This document shows, piece by piece, positions 6,238 to 11,388 of a DNA stretch of 11,388 nt (position 1 is its first letter; the number at the start of each line of letters is the position of its first letter). A model generated the notes under the pieces. That model worked only from the letters and a program-made list of their open reading frames with translations, did no database searches and was not told the DNA's origin. Source of the stretch: JBBPXY01 sp038200435 (GTDB taxonomy: Bacteria; Actinomycetota; Thermoleophilia; Solirubrobacterales; Solirubrobacteraceae); assembly GCA_038200435.1 (NCBI GenBank), contig JBBPXY010000041.1, positions 1-11,388 of the forward strand. The letters run 5' to 3'. The translations under genes and the position numbers were made by a program.

Positions 6238-8675
6238 GGCTTCTTCAGCTTCGGCACGGTCTGCTCGAGTTCGAGCAGCGGCTTGAATAGGTCGCCCTCG
6301 GCCGCCACGCGCTCGAGCGCCTGCGCCGAGTCGAAGGTCAGCCGGGCGGGATCCTCCGCCGCGAGCGCCGCCTCGACCTCCTCCCAGCGGACGGGGGTCG
6401 AGACCGTCGGGCGCTCCCGCGCGCGCAGCGAGTAGACGTTGGCGGTCGTCTTGTGCTGGTCGTTCTGGCTCCAGTCGACGAGCACCTTGCCGCCGCGTAG
6501 GTTCTTCGCCATGCGCGAGACGACGCGGTCGGGATGCTCGCGGGCCAGGCGCTCGGCAATTGACTGTGCGTAGGGCTTGGTCACCTCGTATGAGGTCTTG
6601 GTGTTCAGCGGGACGTAGGCCTGCAGCCCCTTCGACCCCGATGTCTTGATGACCGTCTCGAGCCCGAGCGAGTCGAACAGCTCACGCAGCCACAGCGCGA
6701 CCTGCGCGCAGTCAATGACGTCGGCCGGCGCGCCCGGGTCGAGGTCGAACACGAGCGAGCGCGGCTGCTCGATCCTCTTGGCCAGTGAGAGGGATGTGTG
6801 CAGCTCGAGGTCCGCGAGATTCGCGGCCCACACGAGAGTGGGCAGGTCCTCGACCAGGCAGTAGTTGATCTCCTTCTCGTTATGCCGGCTCCAGATCGGC
6901 GCGGTCTGCACCCAGTCGGGACGGTGCTTGGGGCACTGCTTCTCGTAGAACGACTTGCCCTCCACTCCGTTGGGATAGCGCTTGAGGGTGAGCGGCTTGC
7001 CGCGGAGATGGGGGAGAAGCACGGGCGCGATGCGGACGTAGAAGTCGACCACGTCGCCCTTGGTGAACCCCGTCTTGGGATAGAAGATCTTGTCGAGGTT
7101 CGAGAGCTGCAGCCGGCGGCCGTCGATCTCGACCTCGGGGTTGGCGGCCGGACCGCCGGACGGGCGCTTCGGTGTGGCCGGCATCGCCACGGGCGCCGGT
7201 GCGGGCGGGGCCTCGACCGCGGACACGGCATCGGCCTCGACCGGCTCGGAGCCCTCGCGCACCACCTCGCTCGCCGGTTTGTCGTTGCGCAGCCCCTTGA
7301 ACGACGGGTGTCGCACCATGCCGGCCGCCGTCCACTCCGTGAACTCGACCTCCGCGACCAGAGTCGGCTCCACCCACACCGATCCGCGCGGCGGCCGCCC
7401 GCCGTCGAACGGGCTCGCCTCACGTTCGAGCGGTTTCAGCCGCTCGGCGACCAGCTTCAGCGTCGCCTCGGTGAAGCCGGTCCCCACGCGCCCCGCATAG
7501 CGCAGCCGGTCGCCCTCGTGGTAGCCGATGAGCAGCGCGCCGATGCGGTCGCGCCGGCGCCCCTCACCGGGAAGCCACCCGCCGATCACGAGCTCCTGGC
7601 GCAGGTGATTCTTCACCTTGACCCACGCACCGCCGCGCCGGCCGGGCTCGTACGGCGAGTCGAGGCGCTTGGCCACCACCCCCTCCAGGCCCTGGGCGCG
7701 CGTTGCGGCGAGGAAGGCTTTTCCGTCGCCGCGGTGTGCCGCCGGAGCCTTCCAGTGCGCTCCGTCGAGGCGCAGGCCTTCAAGGAGCTCGCGCCGCTCG
7801 GTCCACGGGAGGCCAAGCGTCGAGTGCCCGTCGAGGTGCAGCACGTCGAACGCCATGAACGTCACGGGCGCGTCCTGCGCGCGGCGCCTTGCGCCCGAGT
7901 CGGAGGCCACGTGCATGCGGCCCTGAAGGCGCTCGAAGCTCGGCTTGCCCGTCTCGTCGAGCGCGATCACTTCGCCGTCGAGCAGCGCGGGTCGTGCCCC
8001 GAGTGCACGGCCCAGGGGCTTCAGCTCCGGGTAGCGCGCGGTGATCTCGCGCCCGGTGCGGCTCTCCATCTTCAGCACCTCGCCGTGCTCGATCCAGACG
8101 AGCGCGCGCACGCCGTCCCACTTCACCTCGTAGGCCCACTCGCTCGAGTCGCCGGGCAGCGGGCCGAGCCGTGCGAGCATCGGGCGCACCTGCTCGGGCA
8201 GGGGCTCGTGCTCGGCGTCGGCCGGCGGGTCCATCCGGTGGATCATCCAGTCGTCACCCCGGGTCCTGAAGAGGACGTAGCGCCCAGTCAGGTGCTCGCC
8301 GTGGAAGGTCACGATGACTTCGCCGTCGCGAAACTTCCCCTCCTCGTAGGTGCCGTGATCCCAGATGTGCACCTGTCCCGCGCCGTAGTTGCCGGCGGGG
8401 ATCTCGCCCTCGAAGTCGATGTAGGAGAGCGGGTGATCCTCGACGTGCACGGCTAGGTGGTTCTGATCCGGGGTGTCGGGGATGCCCTTGGGCACCGCCC
8501 AGGAGACGAGCACACCGTCGCGCTCGAGCCGCAGGTCCCAGTGCAGGCGACGGGCGTGATGCTCGTGGATGACGAACCGCTGATGGGTCGACGGCTTTGG
8601 GCCGCGTGACGGCGCCGGCTCGGGCGTCGCTTCGAAGTCGCGCTTGGCGCGGTAGGAGCGCAGACGGTCGGCCAT
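6234..8675 (-). CDS. ligD: Multifunctional ATP-dependent DNA ligase LigD (phosphoesterase-ligase-polymerase)
   Basis: 813 residues; the non-homologous end-joining enzyme that works with Ku at double-strand breaks. Domains in order: a 3'-phosphoesterase (about 31-155) with the metal-site residues His39, His45, Asp47 (EHHARRLHWD) and His81 (VEDHPL); an ATP-dependent ligase (about 165-485) with adenylated Lys185 in EVKWDGVR and C-terminal EFTEWTAAGMVRHPSFKGLR; a Pro/Ala linker (about 490-530); and a primase-type polymerase (about 530-800) with Asp644 and Asp646 in FDLDPG, LELHTS, SGSKGL and VDWSQND. All three active sites appear intact. Gln685 stands in SGSKGLQ where LigD proteins I recall have His. 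This domain order is that of Pseudomonas LigD, whereas Mycobacterium has polymerase-phosphoesterase-ligase. The start is ATG at 8675-8673 (MADRLRSYRAKRDF), 23 bases from the divergent acyl-CoA ligase. No ku gene is in the window. Confidence 0.96.
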   Translation of the reverse strand: MADRLRSYRAKRDFEATPEPAPSRGPKPSTHQRFVIHEHHARRLHWDLRLERDGVLVSWAVPKGIPDTPDQNHLAVHVEDHPLSYIDFEGEIPAGNYGAGQVHIWDHGTYEEGKFRDGEVIVTFHGEHLTGRYVLFRTRGDDWMIHRMDPPADAEHEPLPEQVRPMLARLGPLPGDSSEWAYEVKWDGVRALVWIEHGEVLKMESRTGREITARYPELKPLGRALGARPALLDGEVIALDETGKPSFERLQGRMHVASDSGARRRAQDAPVTFMAFDVLHLDGHSTLGLPWTERRELLEGLRLDGAHWKAPAAHRGDGKAFLAATRAQGLEGVVAKRLDSPYEPGRRGGAWVKVKNHLRQELVIGGWLPGEGRRRDRIGALLIGYHEGDRLRYAGRVGTGFTEATLKLVAERLKPLEREASPFDGGRPPRGSVWVEPTLVAEVEFTEWTAAGMVRHPSFKGLRNDKPASEVVREGSEPVEADAVSAVEAPPAPAPVAMPATPKRPSGGPAANPEVEIDGRRLQLSNLDKIFYPKTGFTKGDVVDFYVRIAPVLLPHLRGKPLTLKRYPNGVEGKSFYEKQCPKHRPDWVQTAPIWSRHNEKEINYCLVEDLPTLVWAANLADLELHTSLSLAKRIEQPRSLVFDLDPGAPADVIDCAQVALWLRELFDSLGLETVIKTSGSKGLQAYVPLNTKTSYEVTKPYAQSIAERLAREHPDRVVSRMAKNLRGGKVLVDWSQNDQHKTTANVYSLRARERPTVSTPVRWEEVEAALAAEDPARLTFDSAQALERVAAEGDLFKPLLELEQTVPKLKKP

Positions 8676-8688
8676 TTCTCAATACTCT
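8661..8688 (+). promoter_or_regulatory. Candidate promoter for the acyl-CoA ligase operon in a 23-base divergent junction
   Basis: CAGACG (8661-8666, GAC core), a 16-base spacer and TACTCT (8683-8688, TANNNT) would start transcription about 4 bases before ATG 8699. The -35 part lies inside ligD. The 23-base junction 8676-8698 contains only 9 G/C bases, an AT-rich patch in GC-rich surroundings, as expected of a promoter. No convincing Shine-Dalgarno precedes ATG 8699, which fits a nearly leaderless mRNA. Confidence 0.35.
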
Positions 8689-8698
8689 TTCGCAAGTC

Positions 8699-10345
8699 AT
8701 GCTCGAGGGCCTCGTCCAGCACGACCATCCGCTGACGCTTCAGCACGTGCTCGACCGTATGCGGCGCGTGGTGGGCCGCGCCGAGGTGGTGACACTCGAA
8801 GAGGGCGGGGAGCGCCGCCGCGCCTCCTACTCCGAGGTCGTGGAGCGCGCCGACCGCCTTGCGGCGGGCCTGGCCGAGCTCGGCGTGGGCGCTGGCGACC
8901 GCGTCGCCACCTTCTGCTGGAACACCCAGGAGCACCTCGAGGCCTACCTGGCGATCCCGTGCATGGGCGCCGTGCTCCACACGCTGAACCTGCGCCTGTT
9001 CCCGGATCAGCTCGAGTACATCGTCGGGCACGCGGACGACACGGTGATGCTGGTCGAGGACTCGCTCGTGCCCGTGCTCGAGAAGGTCGCACCCAAGCTC
9101 GAGAGCGTCCGGCACTACGTCGTCATCGGCGACGGCGACTCGGGCTCGCTGCCGAACGTCGTGCGCTACGAGGAGCTGCTGGCCCGTCAGGAGGGCGGCT
9201 TCGACTACCCCGAGATCGACGATCGCTCCGCCGCCGCCCTCTGCTACACGAGCGGCACGACCGGCAACCCCAAGGGAGTTCTCTACTCCCACCGCTCGAG
9301 CCTCCTCCACGCCGTGGGCACCTGCATGGCCGACTCGCTCGCGGTGAGCGCGCGCGACCGCATCCTGCCGGTGGTGCCGATGTTCCACGCCAACGCGTGG
9401 GGGCTCGCTCACGCTGCTGCGCTCGCGGGCGCCGATCTGGTGATGCCCGGCCGCTTCCTGCAGGCCGAGCGGCTCGCACGCCTGATCGAGGAGGAGAAGG
9501 TCACACTCGCCGGCGCGGTGCCCACGATCTGGCTCGACCTGCTGCGCTACGCCGACGAGCACCACCCCGACCTCTCGAGCCTCCGCCTCGTCGTCTGCGG
9601 TGGCTCCGCCGTGCCGCGCTCGCTGATGGAGGCCTTCCAGGAGCGCCACGGCATGCGCATCGTCCAGGCCTGGGGGATGACGGAGACGAGCCCGCTGGCC
9701 GCCGTGGCCCAGCCTCCCCGCGAGCTCGAGGGCGAGGAGGAGTGGAGCTACCGCGCAAAAGCCGGCCGCGTGCTGCCGCTCGTCGACATCCGCCTCATCG
9801 ACGACGACGGCAACGAGGTCCCGTGGGACGGTGAGAGCACCGGCGAGATCCAGGTGCGCGGGCCGTGGATCGCCTCGCGCTACTACGAGGATCCCAGCGG
9901 CGACGACAAGTTCGACGACGGATGGCTACGCACGGGCGACATCGCGGCCATGGACGACGAGGGCTTCATCCAGATCACCGACCGCTCGAAGGACGTCATC
10001 AAATCGGGCGGCGAATGGATCTCATCGGTCGAGATCGAGAACGAGCTCATGGCCCACGACGACGTGCTCGAGGCGGCGGTCGTGGCCCAGCCCGACGAGC
10101 GCTGGTCGGAGCGCCCACTCGCCTGCGTCGTGATGCGCGAGGGCGTCGCGGCCGATCCCGCCGCGCTGCGCGACCACCTCGCGCCACGCGTGGCCAAGTG
10201 GTGGCTTCCCGATGCGTGGGCCGCGATCGACGAGGTGCCCAAGACGGCAACCGGCAAGTTCGACAAGAAGGTGCTGCGCCAGCGGCTGGCCGACGGCGAG
10301 CTCGAAGTGATGACCACCGACACACCGGCCGCGGGCTCGCGGTAG
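8699..10345 (+). CDS. Medium/long-chain fatty acyl-CoA ligase (AMP-forming, FadD/AlkK-like)
   Basis: 548 residues from ATG 8699. It activates a carboxylic acid with ATP to an acyl-adenylate and then to the CoA thioester. Motifs of the ANL adenylate-forming superfamily are complete: the P-loop YTSGTTGNPKG (183-193), MFHANAWG, the adenine site WGMTETSP, DGWLRTGD, the hinge ITDRSKDVIKSGGEWIS, and the C-terminal PKTATGKFDKK with catalytic Lys520. The opening HDHPLTLQHVLDRMRRV and the MFHANAWG motif are typical of AlkK-type medium/long-chain fatty acyl-CoA ligases; the exact chain length cannot be read. ATG 8699 is preferred because the family begins here; the longer frame back to 8597 would run into divergent ligD and has no family similarity. 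The next gene starts 17 bases after the stop with a good ribosome binding site, so the two form an operon. Confidence 0.93.
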   Translation: MLEGLVQHDHPLTLQHVLDRMRRVVGRAEVVTLEEGGERRRASYSEVVERADRLAAGLAELGVGAGDRVATFCWNTQEHLEAYLAIPCMGAVLHTLNLRLFPDQLEYIVGHADDTVMLVEDSLVPVLEKVAPKLESVRHYVVIGDGDSGSLPNVVRYEELLARQEGGFDYPEIDDRSAAALCYTSGTTGNPKGVLYSHRSSLLHAVGTCMADSLAVSARDRILPVVPMFHANAWGLAHAAALAGADLVMPGRFLQAERLARLIEEEKVTLAGAVPTIWLDLLRYADEHHPDLSSLRLVVCGGSAVPRSLMEAFQERHGMRIVQAWGMTETSPLAAVAQPPRELEGEEEWSYRAKAGRVLPLVDIRLIDDDGNEVPWDGESTGEIQVRGPWIASRYYEDPSGDDKFDDGWLRTGDIAAMDDEGFIQITDRSKDVIKSGGEWISSVEIENELMAHDDVLEAAVVAQPDERWSERPLACVVMREGVAADPAALRDHLAPRVAKWWLPDAWAAIDEVPKTATGKFDKKVLRQRLADGELEVMTTDTPAAGSR

Positions 10346-10353
10346 AGAGAGGA
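10345..10353 (+). promoter_or_regulatory. Ribosome binding site of the GMC oxidoreductase
   Basis: The purine run GAGAGAGGA starts on the last base of the upstream stop codon and ends 9 bases before ATG 10363. It fixes the start of the GMC gene and supports co-translation with the acyl-CoA ligase. Confidence 0.55.
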
Positions 10354-10362
10354 CCCACCCCG

Positions 10363-11388
10363 ATGGAGCTCACCGACCGCCAGCGCGAAGCCCTCGAGGC
10401 GATCTGCGACACGTTCTGTCCCCCGGTGAACGGCACGCCGGCGGCCAGCGAGCTTGGCGTCGCACGCGCCGTGGTCGAGGCGGTCGCGCTCAACCCGCGC
10501 GAGTCCGAGCGCAAGCAGCTGCAGCAGCTGCTCGGCCTGTGGGACAACCCGCTGCTGAGCGCGATAGCGGGCGGCGGCTTGCATCGTTTCTCCTCGCTGT
10601 CGCGGGAAGAGCGCGAGAAGGTGTTGCTGTCGTGGTGTGACTCGCGCGTCCCCCAGCGCCGCGCCGCCTTCCAGGCGCTGCGCAAGGGCGCGCTGCTCTT
10701 CTACTACATGCTCCCTGGCGCCGACGGTGGCCGGAACAAGGCGTGGGACGAGATCGACTACCCCGGCCCGCTCGGCAAGCTCGAGAGCGCGCCTCCGAAG
10801 GCCCTGAAGCCGCTGGCGATCGAGGGGGATACAGACCTCGACTGCGACGTCGTCATCGTCGGCTCGGGCGCAGGCGGCGGCGCCACGGCCGGAGTGCTCG
10901 CCGCGGAAGGCCTCGACGTGATCGTGCTCGAGTCGGGCGACTACTACGACGACGAGGACTTCGCCGGCTCCGAGTACGACTCCATCACCTCGATGTACAT
11001 GGCTGCGCCCGCGGCGACGGATGACCAGAGCGTCGGCCTGCTCGGCGGCTCGTGCCTTGGCGGCGGCACCGTCATCAACTACTCCACTTCGTTCAAGACG
11101 CCCGACGACGTGCGCGAGGAGTGGGCCGCGTACGGCGTTCCGGCGTTCACCTCCGACGAGTACGCCCGGAGCATGAACGCCGTGGTCGAGCGGCTCGGCG
11201 TCAATCAGGAGAACAACGAGCCTTCGAGTCGCGAGCGCAAGCTGCAGGAAGGGTGCGTGAAGCTCGGTTGGCACGTCGACGCGATGCCGCGCAACGTGAA
11301 GGGCTGCGACCTGGGCAAGGAGTGCGGCTACTGCGGCCTGGGGTGCCGCATCGGCGCGAAGCGCTCGGTGGTCAAGACGTGGCTCGCC
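10363..11388 (+). CDS. GMC oxidoreductase, long-chain fatty alcohol oxidase-like (3' end outside window)
   Basis: 342 residues in the window, open to the last base; the family is usually 500-750 long. The N-terminal extension (1-155) opens LTDRQREALEAICDTFCPP, as in long-chain alcohol oxidases. The FAD-binding motif VVIVGSGAGGG (163-173) follows, ending in VLESG. The GMC signature appears as LGGSCLGGGTVINYSTSF, the variant of the fatty-alcohol oxidase branch rather than choline or glucose oxidases. Cys315, Cys321, Cys324 and Cys328 form a compact CX5CX2CX3C cluster before AKRSVVKTWLA. Expected reaction: oxidation of a long-chain primary alcohol to the aldehyde. With the acyl-CoA ligase 17 bases upstream it suggests a path feeding alcohols into beta-oxidation. 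The histidine active site lies beyond the window, so activity cannot be confirmed. A sterol or other alcohol substrate is possible. Confidence 0.88.
   Translation, partial: MELTDRQREALEAICDTFCPPVNGTPAASELGVARAVVEAVALNPRESERKQLQQLLGLWDNPLLSAIAGGGLHRFSSLSREEREKVLLSWCDSRVPQRRAAFQALRKGALLFYYMLPGADGGRNKAWDEIDYPGPLGKLESAPPKALKPLAIEGDTDLDCDVVIVGSGAGGGATAGVLAAEGLDVIVLESGDYYDDEDFAGSEYDSITSMYMAAPAATDDQSVGLLGGSCLGGGTVINYSTSFKTPDDVREEWAAYGVPAFTSDEYARSMNAVVERLGVNQENNEPSSRERKLQEGCVKLGWHVDAMPRNVKGCDLGKECGYCGLGCRIGAKRSVVKTWLA

Noticed and set aside
6798..8456. 552-codon plus-strand open frame inside ligD
   Set aside because: Antisense to a fully recognisable LigD; the translation has no domain and reflects codon bias.
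8597..8698. 34-codon N-terminal extension of the acyl-CoA ligase
   Set aside because: It overlaps the divergent ligD start, is Arg/Ala-rich and unlike the family; ATG 8699 gives the expected N-terminus.
8453..9649. 398-codon minus-strand open frame
   Set aside because: It spans the ligD start in another frame and runs antisense to the acyl-CoA ligase P-loop region; no motif seen.
9883..11274. 463-codon minus-strand open frame across the acyl-CoA ligase and GMC genes
   Set aside because: Antisense to two genes with complete motif sets; no similarity recognised.

Overview
The window is high-GC DNA that reads as the chromosome of a free-living actinobacterium. Dense coding, GTG/TTG alternative starts, TANNNT-type -10 hexamers close to start codons, a LigD end-joining ligase, fatty-acid/alcohol enzymes and the type of secreted M15-like protein all fit. 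The mix resembles Thermoleophilia/Solirubrobacterales, but that placement is inference. I see no tRNA, rRNA, CRISPR array, insertion sequence, phage gene or integration scar.

Layout, left to right. (1) 2-1897: the 3' part of sufB followed by complete sufD, the scaffold proteins of SUF iron-sulfur cluster assembly. (2) 1954-4588: three unrelated plus-strand genes. They encode a secreted M15-like zinc-site protein, a small RemA/DUF370-like DNA-binding protein with an unusual C-terminal tail, and a 522-residue secreted protein of unknown function with a C-terminal Ig-like domain. (3) 4636-6045: a FAD-dependent pyridine-nucleotide disulfide oxidoreductase that keeps its redox-active cysteines but lacks the catalytic His-Glu pair of dihydrolipoamide dehydrogenase. 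(4) 6142-6237: a 31-residue single-pass membrane microprotein with a strong ribosome binding site. It converges on ligD, with overlapping stop codons. (5) 6234-8675, minus strand: ligD with the domain order phosphoesterase-ligase-polymerase. (6) 8699-11388: an acyl-CoA ligase and a GMC oxidoreductase of the long-chain alcohol oxidase type, 17 bases apart and probably co-transcribed. The second gene is cut by the window end.

Working together: sufB-sufD is a clear functional unit; no sufC follows directly, so the ATPase gene must lie elsewhere. The acyl-CoA ligase/alcohol oxidase pair suggests a route from long-chain alcohols through aldehyde and acid to acyl-CoA. LigD would act with Ku, which is not in this window. 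The middle genes appear to be individually transcribed.

The items most worth a second look are the RemA-like protein ending in a beta-clamp-like pentapeptide, the four-cysteine cluster in the GMC enzyme, the membrane microprotein, and the disulfide oxidoreductase of uncertain substrate. No obvious new defence or mobile system is present.
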